Source of the DNA: Paenibacillus massiliensis subsp. panacisoli DSM 21345
GTDB taxonomy: Bacteria; Bacillota; Bacilli; Paenibacillales; Paenibacillaceae
DNA: 64,000 bases
Reading direction: 5' to 3'
Assembly (NCBI RefSeq): GCF_000426545.1
Contig: NZ_AUFO01000015.1
Location: forward strand, 124,001 to 188,000
In this document: piece after piece, positions 33,085-42,420 of the stretch
Layout of the letters: every line of letters starts with the position of its first letter
Numbering within the stretch: position 1 is the stretch's first letter
Made by a program: the position numbers and the translations under genes
Notes under the pieces: generated by a model
What the model saw: the letters and a program-made list of their open reading frames with translations, nothing else
Databases searched by the model: none
What the model was told of the DNA's origin: nothing

Positions 33085-34191
33085 ATGAACAAAAATATAA
33101 CGAAGGTGTTGGTGGCGGGTGCGACAGCCTTGGCCATCATGGTTGTTGCTGTGGGGTGTGGAGCGAAAACGGGCTCGGGTCCTGCTGTGAGCGCGGCAAG
33201 TTCGATCCCAAGTGAGTCTGCGGTCGTTATTTCTGACTCCTATGATAATACTGAGGAGCTATCGGCTACTTTTCCGGTCATCAATCCTACCCCCATTGAC
33301 ACGCAAATGGGGAAAAACATTCAGAATAGGCTGCTGAATGGGTTCGAAAACTGGAACAGAGGCTATGATGCATGGGAAACATGGGGCGATATTCTGTATA
33401 CTGAGGATTCCCTGTACAACGTTCATGGTGTGAAGCTCACCTTGAAGGAATATCAGGATTCCATGAATGCGACGCTGCAGTCCAGCGACATTCAAATGGG
33501 CAACTTCAATAATATGATCATCTCCGGTGACTGGGCTGCGATTCGCTACGATATTTCAACGACCAACAGACAGACCCAAAAAACTTCGGATGGAAGTGTG
33601 ATGGAGTTTGTGCACTTCAAGGACTATGGAGATGAGCTGGGCACTCGAGTTGTGGAAGGCTGGGCAGGAACAAAGGGTGCAGATTTTGCTGGTCTGACGA
33701 CCTTCCAGACTGACGCTGCGAAAGCGGCACAGCAGGCGGCATTGGATGCCATCGTGAATGCGACGATCCCTGATACAACGGATCTTGTAGCCAAGTATCC
33801 TGTTACCTATCCTACGCCGATCGAAGATGGTATGGCTAAGGAGATTCAACAGGCCATATTGAACGATTTTGAAAATTGGAATAAAGGTATGGATGCTTGG
33901 ACGGAAGGCGCAGATTCCTATTATGACAGCAACCTGCAGTACCATACGAATGATACAACTATGACTCTTGAGGAATACAAGGCTTCCGTCAAGAACGCTT
34001 CTGAATCCACCGAAGTAAAGCGTATTCGCTTTGATAGTATGATAATCAGTGGAGATTGGGCCGCCATTCATTACAGAATTACCAATCAGGACACGAAGAC
34101 TGGCGAGAAGACTGCCGGTGATGTGATGCAGTTCTTGCATTTCGCGAAGGACGGCGACAGCGTGAAAGTGATTGAAAGCTGGACCAAATAA
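33085..34191 (+). CDS. Lipoprotein with two tandem NTF2/SnoaL-like domains
   Basis: A 368-residue exported protein with a basic N-terminus, a hydrophobic core and a probable lipid-modified Cys at residue 25 (AVGC; the -3 residue is Ala, so the lipobox is slightly atypical). After a Ser-rich linker it holds two homologous units of about 135 residues. Each has P-T-P-I, a QN/QQ helix with NGFENWNRGYDAW or NDFENWNKGMDAW, a [ML]TLEEY/KEY segment, and MIISGDWAAI followed by a VM-[EQ]-F-[VL]-HF strand. This looks like the cone fold of NTF2-like proteins, duplicated. AGAGGAG precedes the ATG. It shares a promoter element with the two-component operon just upstream, so it is probably that system's output or signal partner. 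Confidence 0.75.
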   Translation: MNKNITKVLVAGATALAIMVVAVGCGAKTGSGPAVSAASSIPSESAVVISDSYDNTEELSATFPVINPTPIDTQMGKNIQNRLLNGFENWNRGYDAWETWGDILYTEDSLYNVHGVKLTLKEYQDSMNATLQSSDIQMGNFNNMIISGDWAAIRYDISTTNRQTQKTSDGSVMEFVHFKDYGDELGTRVVEGWAGTKGADFAGLTTFQTDAAKAAQQAALDAIVNATIPDTTDLVAKYPVTYPTPIEDGMAKEIQQAILNDFENWNKGMDAWTEGADSYYDSNLQYHTNDTTMTLEEYKASVKNASESTEVKRIRFDSMIISGDWAAIHYRITNQDTKTGEKTAGDVMQFLHFAKDGDSVKVIESWTK

Positions 34192-34315
34192 TAAGCCCAT
34201 CTATGTTTGACTACAGAAAAACAAATTATTAAAGTCAAGGACAAGGATGATGAGCGCTGCGTCAAAGTCGCTAATTACAAGTCCAGATTTGCCTGACAAG
34301 CAGAAAACATAGCAA

Positions 34316-34357
34316 CCACGCGAAGTGTCTGACAACAGATTCTTCACGTGGTTTCTT
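34316..34357 (+). terminator. Terminator after the lipoprotein gene
   Basis: CCACG-CGAAG and CTTC-A-CGTGG form the stem, followed by TTTCTTT. The remaining part of the 391-base gap 34192-34582 holds a TATAAT near 34434 that may serve the asparaginase gene. Confidence 0.65.
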
Positions 34358-34582
34358 TACATTATATCTGTTTACAATTGTATATCTCTAGTGCCACAGC
34401 ACGATTGAGTTCCATTTCAAGTCCTCCTGCCGTATAATGAAGTCAATTTTACTTTCATACAACTCACACCCCGCATATCGTATGAATCAGGGTAACTCCT
34501 GAAGTCTACTGTGTGTTTTCCTTGAGGGTAACTAGGGGATGCTGAGGAATAACATATTGGCTATTCGGAAGGACAGTGCATT

Positions 34583-35584
34583 GTGAAAAACATACTTTTT
34601 ATTAATACCGGGGGCACGATTTCATCCTCTCACCAAGAGCATGGATTAACCCCGACGCAATCGGCAGATAACATTCTGGAGCAGATTCCCCAGCTGCGCA
34701 CGATCTGCCACATTGATGCGCATGATCTTATGAGCATGGACAGCACGAATACGCAGCCAGAGGACTGGGTCCTGATGGCGCGACTGGTACGAGATTCGTT
34801 GCCGAAGTACGACGGGATTGTCATTGCTCATGGTACGGATACGATGGCCTACACCGCCTCAGCACTGAGCTTCATGCTGGGTGCGCTGGATAAGCCCGTA
34901 GTACTGACCGGATCACAGGTGTCTATTCTGGCCGAGAATAGTGACTCGCAAAGGAATATCATTGATTCCTTCGTGACAGCCTGCAGTGAAGCAACGGGTG
35001 TGTTCGTTGTATTTAATGGCAAGATTATCAACGGCCCGCGCTCCTCGAAGATCCGCACGCGTAGCTACAATGCCTTTGAGAGCATTAACTATCCTTATAT
35101 TGGACTCGTGGAGCAGGGCGTGATTGATTTCACGGAGGGGCTGTTGCCTGCTGCACCCGTGGACCATGTATATAATGAGAGCTACTCGGCTGGCGTGTTC
35201 CTGCTACGCTTGATTCCGGGCACGAATCCGGGAATCTTCGATGCGATCCAGGCTCTTGGCTACCAAGGGATTGTCATCGAGGGCTTCGGCATGGGCGGTG
35301 TCCCATTCAAGGAGCGCAGCCTGATCGACAAGATCGAGCAGCTCATGAAAGCGGGTATTAGCATTGCGGTGACGACACAATGTCCATATGAAGGCGGCGA
35401 CCTGACGATCTATGAGGTCGGACAGAAGGTGCTGGAGAAGGGGGTTATCCCCGGCTATGATATGACGACAGAGGCTCTGGTGACCAAAATGATGTGGGCA
35501 CTCGGTCAGTCCACGGATTCGAAGGAGGTTGCCCGCATCATGGCAACCAACTATGCGAATGAAGTGACCATTCCGAATTCGTGA
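34583..35584 (+). CDS. ansA: Type I L-asparaginase
   Basis: A 333-residue cytoplasmic asparaginase hydrolysing asparagine to aspartate and ammonia. The first catalytic Thr is in INTGGTISS (about T12), the second in the AHGTDTM motif near residue 88. SQRNIIDSF and the C-terminal TTQCPYEGGDL fit the AnsA type rather than the secreted type II enzyme. No signal peptide. The start is GTG 34583 with an AAGGA site at about eleven bases. Single gene. It converges on the SgrR-like gene. Confidence 0.88.
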   Translation: MKNILFINTGGTISSSHQEHGLTPTQSADNILEQIPQLRTICHIDAHDLMSMDSTNTQPEDWVLMARLVRDSLPKYDGIVIAHGTDTMAYTASALSFMLGALDKPVVLTGSQVSILAENSDSQRNIIDSFVTACSEATGVFVVFNGKIINGPRSSKIRTRSYNAFESINYPYIGLVEQGVIDFTEGLLPAAPVDHVYNESYSAGVFLLRLIPGTNPGIFDAIQALGYQGIVIEGFGMGGVPFKERSLIDKIEQLMKAGISIAVTTQCPYEGGDLTIYEVGQKVLEKGVIPGYDMTTEALVTKMMWALGQSTDSKEVARIMATNYANEVTIPNS

Positions 35585-35602
35585 CGCCAAGCTGAGCTTC
35601 TC

Positions 35603-35630
35603 GGGCGCTAGCGATTATCATCTAGCGTCC
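35603..35630. terminator. Hairpin between convergent genes
   Basis: GGGCGCTAG (35603-35611) pairs with CTAGCGTCC (35622-35630) with one wobble. No T run on either side; it may still limit read-through. Confidence 0.4.
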
Positions 35631-35668
35631 GATCAGGCCTGAGATTATTCTTCTCATCGCCCATTACC

Positions 35669-37498
35669 TCACGCCTCAGGTGGGAACCATACCCGCCGCA
35701 GATCGACCCATCCCTGACTGTTGAAGGTAACGCCGCGCAGGGAGGGGAGGAATGCGGTCTGTACTGGATGCTCATATAAAATATACAGCTGATGCTCCTT
35801 CATCAGCAGCTCCTCAATCGTCCGAAAGCCGGTATCTCTCGCAGCTGCGTCGGGCTCACGAATGATGGCTTCCAGCCTGGATCGGATGTCTGTACGAGTA
35901 TGTGGCTCGACATGCTCGCTAATGGTCGAATACAGATCGTACAGGCGAAGCTGCTCGTCGCGGTCCCGAATGAGTGAGAAGACGATCAGGTCGGCTTCCA
36001 GCCGGATGGGCCCCTTGAATTCCTCAGCCGAGGAAGAGACGACCTGACAGGCATAACCACAAGCCTGAAGACTTGCAGCAACCTGTTCCGCATCCGTCTT
36101 GTAATGATTAATGGTAGCAATGCGCAGCGGCTCCAGAGCTTGTCCCTTGGTATCAGAAGGGGGTGCGGCACTTCGCTGCGCGGCTATCTTTGGTGTTTTC
36201 GTTGACTTTGCAGTCTTGTCTGTCTTTTCTGTCTTTTCTGTCTCTACTGCCTTTCCGGGCGCTGCTTTCTCTGCTGTCATAGTCCCTCTCTCCAGACAAT
36301 TCCATATGGCGGCTCGTATGGCCGGATCGCTTAGCGGTCCGGTCTTCTTGGTGTTGAAGGTCACGAATTTGCGGACAGATACATCCGAGTGAATCTGACT
36401 CCAGGCAGCGGAATCCCTCACGGCTGGATTGTGAATAACGTGGAAAGGAGAGAGTGGCTCATTGGAGCCTGCTTCCATGTCTAGCCCGGTATTGATTTCA
36501 CCAGTCGAGCCTTCTGTCATCTGCCAGGGAACATGTACAATTTCAACTCGATCCAGATGAGCGCGTTCCTGATAATAATGCTTGAACACCTCCAGCACAC
36601 ACAGATTATCGTTCATCTCGCGCAGCTGGAATGGGCCGCTCCCGATCGGTCGCTGTCCGAATTGCTTATCACCGAGCTGATCCAGATCTCGGGGTACAAT
36701 CGCCGCCCGGCTAGTACACAGAAAAGGCAGAAATAGCTCATTCGGCTCCTTCAGCTCCATGGTCACCATGTAGGGATGGAGTGCACGAACTGATTGCAGT
36801 TGCTTGAATATTGCGCTGTACAGCATCCGCTGCGAGGTCTGCATTAATCGTTCGAACGTATAGACCACGTCATAGGCAGTCAGCATTTTACCATTATGGA
36901 ACAGCACTTCCTTGCGTAGATAAAAGGTATACAGCTTGCGTGAAGCGTCCGTCTCCCATGCATGGGCAATGCCAGGCACCAGCCCTCCAGTAGTGTTCGA
37001 CTTGCGAACCAGTCCGTCGAAGATATGGCTGGATACGAAGGATTCGGCCAGCAGATTCATGTATAGAGGATCGACCGTATGCAACTGCTGCCGAATCGGC
37101 AACCGCAGCATATCAATCTGCTTGTTGCTGCGAACCTCCGAGTGACGGCCGAAATAGGTCATGAACCAGCCCTGCAGCCGTTCCTGCAACGTAGCCGACG
37201 GAGAGTGTGATTGTAGCTGGTCCATGGCTCGTTGAATATCGCGACGATTGATGGCCTGCATCATGGACTGGACGGCGATCTCCTCCGGTCGGGTCAGGAA
37301 CGTCAATGTAGAGCGACGTCCGCGTCCGCGCTGCGGTGTCCAGCGAATCCAGCCCATCTGAACCATCCGGTTGATGATCGTGAGCGCATTGCGATGGGTG
37401 CAGTCAAAGGTTACAGCCAGCTCGTCCATCGTAACGAAAATTTCATTATTGTCCCCATAACGGGCGTGAAGCCTTAGAAATTGGCTGTGTAACTTCAT
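35669..37498 (-). CDS. SgrR-like regulator: DNA-binding domain fused to a solute-binding domain
   Basis: A 609-residue cytoplasmic protein. Residues about 1-115 are an SgrR-type winged helix (VTFDCTHRNALTIINRMVQMGWIRW). From about 165 on it is a family-5 extracellular solute-binding domain (LHTVDPLYMNLLAE, FDGLVRKS, HAWETDASRKLYTFYLRKEVLFHNGKMLTAYDVVYTFERLM). There is no signal peptide, so the binding domain acts as an intracellular ligand sensor. A Lys/Thr-rich low-complexity insert (about 405-440) interrupts it. In enterobacteria SgrR responds to sugar-phosphate stress; Bacillales members (YbaE-like) have unknown ligands. It is divergent from the DUF4173 gene, a likely target. Confidence 0.8.
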   Translation of the reverse strand: MKLHSQFLRLHARYGDNNEIFVTMDELAVTFDCTHRNALTIINRMVQMGWIRWTPQRGRGRRSTLTFLTRPEEIAVQSMMQAINRRDIQRAMDQLQSHSPSATLQERLQGWFMTYFGRHSEVRSNKQIDMLRLPIRQQLHTVDPLYMNLLAESFVSSHIFDGLVRKSNTTGGLVPGIAHAWETDASRKLYTFYLRKEVLFHNGKMLTAYDVVYTFERLMQTSQRMLYSAIFKQLQSVRALHPYMVTMELKEPNELFLPFLCTSRAAIVPRDLDQLGDKQFGQRPIGSGPFQLREMNDNLCVLEVFKHYYQERAHLDRVEIVHVPWQMTEGSTGEINTGLDMEAGSNEPLSPFHVIHNPAVRDSAAWSQIHSDVSVRKFVTFNTKKTGPLSDPAIRAAIWNCLERGTMTAEKAAPGKAVETEKTEKTDKTAKSTKTPKIAAQRSAAPPSDTKGQALEPLRIATINHYKTDAEQVAASLQACGYACQVVSSSAEEFKGPIRLEADLIVFSLIRDRDEQLRLYDLYSTISEHVEPHTRTDIRSRLEAIIREPDAAARDTGFRTIEELLMKEHQLYILYEHPVQTAFLPSLRGVTFNSQGWVDLRRVWFPPEA

Positions 37499-37606
37499 CC
37501 TCGTGTTCACTCCTAAAATAGGAAGTTTGTCATCTTTTTTCTTCTCTTTATCTTCTTATTTTATCATCTACAATAGGTTATAGAACACGATGGAGGTAAT
37601 ATTTAA

Positions 37607-39148
37607 ATGGAAAATTCCTGGCTCTATTCCGATCGTCGTCCCTTATATTCCTTGTTAGGCGCATTCGTGCTGGCGGTTGTTCATCAATATTTATTTTTTG
37701 GTCATGATCCGGCCGTCTCTTATCCAATCTTTGTTGCCTGCTTGTATGGCTACATGTATGTATTCGCAAAGGATAAGCTGCGTCCATTCACCTGGTTCGG
37801 CTGGTTGATGTTCACCGTGATTATGCTGTTATCGTTGACCTATGTACTGTTCTCGAATGTGGTATTTTATGTCCTGAATCTGCTGGTCATTCCCGGATTG
37901 TTCTTCATACATATGGCCTATTCCCTCAGTGAACGCCGTCTGGACTGGTCTGTGCTGAAGCTGGTGGGAGATGCGCTCGATCATGTGATCGTCCAGAGCC
38001 TACGCCATGTTCCTACTATCTTCCGCGTCGTGAGAAGCACGAGTGGGCGCAGTATGGATGAGGAGCATAAGCGGACACTTGGCAAAGTGTTGATCGGACT
38101 ACTCATTTCGCTACCATTACTAATCGTTGTCGTCACCTTGTTATCTTCAGCGGATGGGGGCTTTAACCACATTCTCTCACTGCTGCCGCACTGGCTGGGC
38201 CGTCAGGTGAGCTTCGGAGAGGGAACGGCGCGCTTCCTATGGGTGATCTTCTTCGGACTACTGTTCTTCATGTATCTGTGGGGGTTCATTGACTTCAAGC
38301 GCTATGAATCTGAAGCCAGAACAGGAGATGCATTGGAGGAAAGACTGGCTGAATGGGCTGCAGATGTCGAGAAGCCAAGACTGGACCCTATCATTACAGC
38401 CACTGTGCTGATTGCGATCAATACGGTCTATGTGTTGTTCGTAGCTATTCAGTTCAGCTACCTGTTCGGGGCGGGGCAAGGGCTGTTGCCAGAGGGACAG
38501 TCCTATGCGGAATATGCGCGTAGCGGATTTCTGGAGCTGGTCGTTGTGACGGCGATTAACTTCACCATCATGCTGTTTGTAATGCTGCTGAGTGGAGAGG
38601 ACAAAGGTGTTGTACAGTCCATGAATCGGATCATGCTGTATGTCCTGCTTGCCTGCTCTGGAGTCATGCTGTACTCGGGATATCAGCGTCTGCTGCTGTA
38701 CGAGGAGATGTATGGGTATACCTATATACGTTTTCTTGTCCATGCATTTATGATCTTTCTTGGCTTGCTGCTAGTCATTGCTGGTTGCCGGATTCGCTGG
38801 AAGCAGATTCCTCTGGCCAAATGCTACATTGTACTCGGTCTATGCGCATATGTCTTGATGAATTATATCGGAATGGATCAGATCATTGCCGAGAAGAATA
38901 TCCAGCGCTATCGTGAGACCGGGCGGATTGATGCCGTATATTTGAGCAATCTGTCGGTGGAGGCGACGCCGAAGCTGATTGATTTCTCGAAGGAATATCC
39001 AGCGATGAGAGGCTACTTGCAGGACCGATATGATGTTATGACATCAACGGGTCACGAAGGCTGGCAATCGTTCAATCTATCCCAGTATCGAGCGATGAGG
39101 AATCTGGAAGAAGCTCTTGGTGAGGTCGCCTTCAATTATATGAAATAA
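37607..39148 (+). CDS. DUF4173 multi-helix membrane protein
   Basis: A 513-residue membrane protein with about 11-12 hydrophobic segments and a C-terminal hydrophilic tail of about 90 residues (IAEKNIQRYRETGRIDAVYLSNLS). The pattern of central helices with LSSADGGFNHILSLLP and LWGFIDFKRYE matches DUF4173/DUF4153 proteins. Function unknown in the family. GGAGG lies 11 bases before ATG 37607. It is divergently transcribed from the SgrR-like regulator across a 108-base promoter region. Confidence 0.75.
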   Translation: MENSWLYSDRRPLYSLLGAFVLAVVHQYLFFGHDPAVSYPIFVACLYGYMYVFAKDKLRPFTWFGWLMFTVIMLLSLTYVLFSNVVFYVLNLLVIPGLFFIHMAYSLSERRLDWSVLKLVGDALDHVIVQSLRHVPTIFRVVRSTSGRSMDEEHKRTLGKVLIGLLISLPLLIVVVTLLSSADGGFNHILSLLPHWLGRQVSFGEGTARFLWVIFFGLLFFMYLWGFIDFKRYESEARTGDALEERLAEWAADVEKPRLDPIITATVLIAINTVYVLFVAIQFSYLFGAGQGLLPEGQSYAEYARSGFLELVVVTAINFTIMLFVMLLSGEDKGVVQSMNRIMLYVLLACSGVMLYSGYQRLLLYEEMYGYTYIRFLVHAFMIFLGLLLVIAGCRIRWKQIPLAKCYIVLGLCAYVLMNYIGMDQIIAEKNIQRYRETGRIDAVYLSNLSVEATPKLIDFSKEYPAMRGYLQDRYDVMTSTGHEGWQSFNLSQYRAMRNLEEALGEVAFNYMK

Positions 39149-39233
39149 GAGTCTCTTGGATAACAAATAACAAATAACCATAAGAATATCTGACTGTTGT
39201 GCGTTGCTTGGCTTCACCGCTGTGAAAAAGGGC

Positions 39234-39262
39234 TTGATAATAATTATCATTCTTGCTACAAT
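39234..39262 (+). promoter_or_regulatory. Fur-controlled promoter
   Basis: -35 TTGATA (39234-39239), 17-base spacer, -10 TACAAT (39257-39262): a strong promoter. A perfect 7-1-7 Fur box, TGATAAT-A-ATTATCA, covers 39235-39249 and overlaps the -35. Transcription would start near 39269 on the plus strand. No conventional gene follows; the transcript would run antisense to the DUF1540 gene. Confidence 0.75.
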
Positions 39263-39293
39263 GAGAAAAGATGAATTGAGGCTATTGGATAAT

Positions 39294-39321
39294 GAAAAAA
39301 GGAACCCTGGCAGGGGCTCCT
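39294..39321 (-). terminator. Terminator of the DUF1540 gene
   Basis: On the minus strand AGGAGCCC (39321-39314) pairs with GGGTTCCT (39307-39300) with one G-U pair, followed by six T. Confidence 0.7.
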
Positions 39322-39364
39322 CTTATGGAACACATAAATGGCTTATACAAGATGAGTTGAAGGC

Positions 39365-39517
39365 TTATTTAGCTTCGAAGGTTTTGCAGTCAGTCTGCTC
39401 AGAGTTCTTAGCCTTCTCTGGGGAGTGGCTGACAATGTAGATGGAGCTTGCGCTGCATTTGTTGTTCTCAGCCCAGAAAGTGCAGGCGTTAACTTCACAC
39501 AGTACGTCTTTTGCCAT
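39365..39517 (-). CDS. DUF1540 small Cys-rich protein
   Basis: A 50-residue protein, MAKDVLCEVNACTFWAENN onward, with the spaced cysteines of DUF1540 (V-x-C-x-V-x-x-C, then K-C-x-A near the middle, then T-D-C-K-T-F near the end). These are probably a metal site, zinc or iron, in a small domain common in sporulating Firmicutes. AAGGAGG lies eight bases before ATG 39517. It stands alone with its own terminator. A Fur-box promoter on the other strand points at it, which would fit an iron link. Confidence 0.8.
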   Translation of the reverse strand: MAKDVLCEVNACTFWAENNKCSASSIYIVSHSPEKAKNSEQTDCKTFEAK

Positions 39518-39727
39518 AATGTTCGCCTCCTTTACGTGGTGTAATAGGCAAGCAAATATAGCTAGGTACAGGCAAAGCCTGTCCGAACGATCCTCCTTGT
39601 AGGGCAAGGGGGATTTTGCTATACCTGAATATAACAATATCAAAATTCACAGCAAGTTGCAATCTAGAGCTTGCTGCATGAATGAGGCAAGCTCCACGAG
39701 CATGGCTGCAGGGCTATTTTAAAGGTA

Positions 39728-39900
39728 TTAACCATATTCGGCAGCGATATAACTACCGAATTTTTTGCTGGCAACATTTTTGAATTTCGTAACTCTTTGA
39801 CCTGTGGACTCCGTAACAGTTGTGACGACATGGATAACTCCACTAAATGGAATACCTTCACTACATGATTTATTTGCGAATTTGCAGTTATGTAATATAT
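39728..39900 (-). pseudogene. Start-less open frame, possible gene remnant
   Basis: Between the uppP terminator and the DUF1540 gene the minus strand holds an open frame of about 57 codons ending at TAA (39730-39728), with protein-like composition (IPFSGVIHVVTTVTESTG, KNVASKKFGSYIAAEYG) but no ATG, GTG or TTG start in frame. It may be the 3' end of a lost gene. Low confidence. Confidence 0.2.
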
Positions 39901-39904
39901 GAAG

Positions 39905-39930
39905 AAGGACGCCGAGAATTTGGCGTCCTT
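39905..39930 (-). terminator. Terminator of uppP
   Basis: AAGGACGCC and GGCGTCCTT form a 9-bp stem; on the minus strand it is followed by CTTCTTCAT, a weak U tract. Confidence 0.6.
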
Positions 39931-40006
39931 TCGTGCATTTTTAAGGTTCTTTTTAGGGCATAGTGTACGGTATGACGTATGGTTGCGTGTATTCTATGCA
40001 TATATC

Positions 40007-40816
40007 CTATAGGAAAATGAGTACGGCCAGTCCTGCCAGCAGACAGTAGATTGAGAAGACCAGCAGATTGCCCTTGGCCATAATGCCCATGAACCATCGT
40101 AGAGCATAATAAGAGGCAACCAACGAGCAAATGAAGGCCAGTGAATAAGGGACCAGCAGTTGACCCAGCATCGGGTCTGCCAGCAATTTGCGGCCCTCCA
40201 GCAGCATTGCTCCAATACTGACAGGAATGTACAGGAAGAAGGAATAGCGCAACGCTGTCGCTGGCTTCATTCCCATGCCCATGGCTGCCACGATCGTAGA
40301 GCCTGAGCGGCTAATTCCCGGAAAGAGCGCCACACACTGTGCCAGGCCCACAATGATTGCATCACGGTAGCGAAGATCATTATCCTGCTTGCGTCCACGC
40401 ATATTACGAATGAGCCACAACGCGATCCCTGTGATTAGCAGTGTTACGCCAATGACATTCAAGTCCTTGGAGTAATGATCCAGCAGTCCGCCTAACAGAG
40501 GCTGGAATATAACGATGGGAAGCGTTCCGACGATGACATAAATGATGAACATGAAGTCCGCGCGAGCCTCAGGCTCTCGTTTGCGCAGATATAGCCAACC
40601 GTTGCCAGCAATCTTCACAATATCATGGCGATAGATAATCAACACCGCAATCAGGGATGCGAAATTAACCAGTACCTCAAAGCTCAGCCCTTCAATATGT
40701 AAGCCTAGTAAATGTTGAGCAATAATCAGATGCCCACTCGATGATACAGGAATTGGTTCGGTTACTCCCTGCAGCAGCCCCAGAAAGGCATACTTTAACA
40801 ATTCGAATAAATCCAT
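40007..40816 (-). CDS. uppP: Undecaprenyl-diphosphatase (BacA/UppP)
   Basis: A 269-residue integral membrane phosphatase that recycles undecaprenyl diphosphate to the monophosphate carrier for cell-wall synthesis; extra activity gives bacitracin resistance. Motif 1 is QGVTEPIPVSSSGHL (residues 17-30, with catalytic Glu, Ser and His). Motif 2 is FPGISRSGSTI near 170 with the catalytic Arg. About eight membrane helices. ATG 40816 follows GAGAGGAG. Single gene. In the wider window two Bce-type modules would respond to drugs acting on the same lipid cycle, but no shared control site was seen. Confidence 0.93.
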   Translation of the reverse strand: MDLFELLKYAFLGLLQGVTEPIPVSSSGHLIIAQHLLGLHIEGLSFEVLVNFASLIAVLIIYRHDIVKIAGNGWLYLRKREPEARADFMFIIYVIVGTLPIVIFQPLLGGLLDHYSKDLNVIGVTLLITGIALWLIRNMRGRKQDNDLRYRDAIIVGLAQCVALFPGISRSGSTIVAAMGMGMKPATALRYSFFLYIPVSIGAMLLEGRKLLADPMLGQLLVPYSLAFICSLVASYYALRWFMGIMAKGNLLVFSIYCLLAGLAVLIFL

Positions 40817-41005
40817 TAGTAGCTCCTCTCTCCTATATTTTGGTCGGGTCATCTATGTTACTGCCCGCTCATCTAAGTATTGTACTAAAAAAGTATAGAT
40901 TAGAAAAATATAGCGATAATAGAGGTGCATTTTCTTACTGACCTAGCTGACATCTTGGGATATAATATGAGGAATATCGACAGAGAGATGATTAAGGGGG
41001 ATTTT

Positions 41006-42358
41006 ATGAGTTTGGGCAAAGGAACATCGAATACACAGTCGTCAGGGGGGGAACGCTTCTCGTCCTTCGGCTTTATTATGGCTGCCATCGGTAGCTCTGT
41101 AGGATTGGGGAATATGTGGAAGTTTCCTTATATTACGGGACAATACGGGGGAGCAGCTTTCTTTTTGATTTTTATTGTCTGCCTGCTTCTAGTAGGGATG
41201 CCAGTGCTCCTAGCTGAGCTTGCGATTGGTCGCAGTGGACGGGGTAGTGCCGCTTCTTCCTTTACGAAGGTCGGTGGAAGTCCCATCTGGGGACGTCTGG
41301 GAATACTGCAAGTCGTAGCGCCTTTTATTATCTTGTCATTCTACGTCATTATCACAGGCTGGACACTGTATTACGCTTATGCGGCATTCACAGGCCAGCT
41401 ATTCGGACAGGGAGACTTTACCACCCAGTTCAATGGCTTTGTCACAGGCTATGGTGCGCTGGGATTCCAGCTTGCAGCACTCGTTATCACGGCTTGGGTA
41501 GTAGTGCGCGGAATCTCGGGAGGGATTGAGAAGTTCAACAAGATCCTCATTCCAGCCATGATCGTCCTGCTGATCATCCTGATGATTCGTGCCATCACAT
41601 TGCCTGGGGGGATGGAAGGAGTATCCTTCTTCCTGCAGCCGGACTTCTCCAAGCTGACAGCGCAATCGGCGCTAGTTGCATTGGGACATGCCTTTTTCTC
41701 GCTATCTCTTGGTATGGGTATCCTGATTACTTACGGTGCTTATGTCGATAAGAGACAGTCTCTGGGCGCAGCTTCATTGGCTGTTGGGGCAGGTGACTTG
41801 TTGTATGCACTGGTAGCTGGTTTGATCATCTTCCCGACAACGTTCTCGTTTGGAATCGCGCCAGACTCGGGCCCTTCACTCGTATTTATTGCCTTGCCAG
41901 CCGCATTCTCAGCTATGCCGTTCGGAGCTGTATTTGGGGGTCTGTTCTTCGTGCTCCTAGCTGTAGCTGCACTTACATCGGCTGTATCCATTCTGGAGGT
42001 TCCTGTTGCCTACACGATGGACCGCTGGGGCTGGTCACGGAATAAGTCTGTGATTATCACTTGCTTACTGGCGTTCCTGCTCGGTATTCCGGCTGCATTG
42101 TCTCTCGGTATGGTCCCGGATCTGACCTTCGGGGGGAAAGCCTTCTTTGACTGGCTTGACTTCATTACCTCGAACGTTCTGTTGCCAGTGTGTGGCTTCA
42201 TCACCACGATCTTCGTGGGCTACTTCTGGAAAAATGCAGGTGAAGCTGCTGGCCTGACAGCCGGATGGTTCCGTGTGTGGGTGTTTATGCTGCGTTATGT
42301 GGCTCCAATCATGGTGTTGCTGGTGCTTCTGCATTCTACGGGGATCATCAAGTTCTAA
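41006..42358 (+). CDS. Sodium-dependent transporter, NSS (LeuT-fold) family
   Basis: A 450-residue symporter with about 11-12 membrane helices. The TM1 sequence FIMAAIGSSVGLGNMWKFPY holds the unwound sodium/substrate site of the neurotransmitter:sodium symporter family, followed by GGAAFFLIFIVCLL and LLAELAIGR. TM6 (LGHAFFSLSLGMGILITYG) carries the other conserved substrate segment. The substrate is probably an amino acid. AAGGGGG lies before ATG 41006. Single gene with a strong terminator; divergent from uppP. Confidence 0.9.
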   Translation: MSLGKGTSNTQSSGGERFSSFGFIMAAIGSSVGLGNMWKFPYITGQYGGAAFFLIFIVCLLLVGMPVLLAELAIGRSGRGSAASSFTKVGGSPIWGRLGILQVVAPFIILSFYVIITGWTLYYAYAAFTGQLFGQGDFTTQFNGFVTGYGALGFQLAALVITAWVVVRGISGGIEKFNKILIPAMIVLLIILMIRAITLPGGMEGVSFFLQPDFSKLTAQSALVALGHAFFSLSLGMGILITYGAYVDKRQSLGAASLAVGAGDLLYALVAGLIIFPTTFSFGIAPDSGPSLVFIALPAAFSAMPFGAVFGGLFFVLLAVAALTSAVSILEVPVAYTMDRWGWSRNKSVIITCLLAFLLGIPAALSLGMVPDLTFGGKAFFDWLDFITSNVLLPVCGFITTIFVGYFWKNAGEAAGLTAGWFRVWVFMLRYVAPIMVLLVLLHSTGIIKF

Positions 42359-42420
42359 TCGCGTCATAGTCATGCATGCTGTGCATATTGTGAAATATAT
42401 AGGAGTGAAACGAACATTAG

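Noticed and set aside
33556..34200. Minus-strand frame of 214 codons
   Set aside because: Antisense to the duplicated lipoprotein gene; its length reflects codon bias of the real gene.
39204..39440. Plus-strand frame of 78 codons over the Fur box
   Set aside because: Its start lies upstream of the promoter and its next ATG overlaps the -10; only the 22-codon frame at 39292 could be translated from the predicted mRNA.
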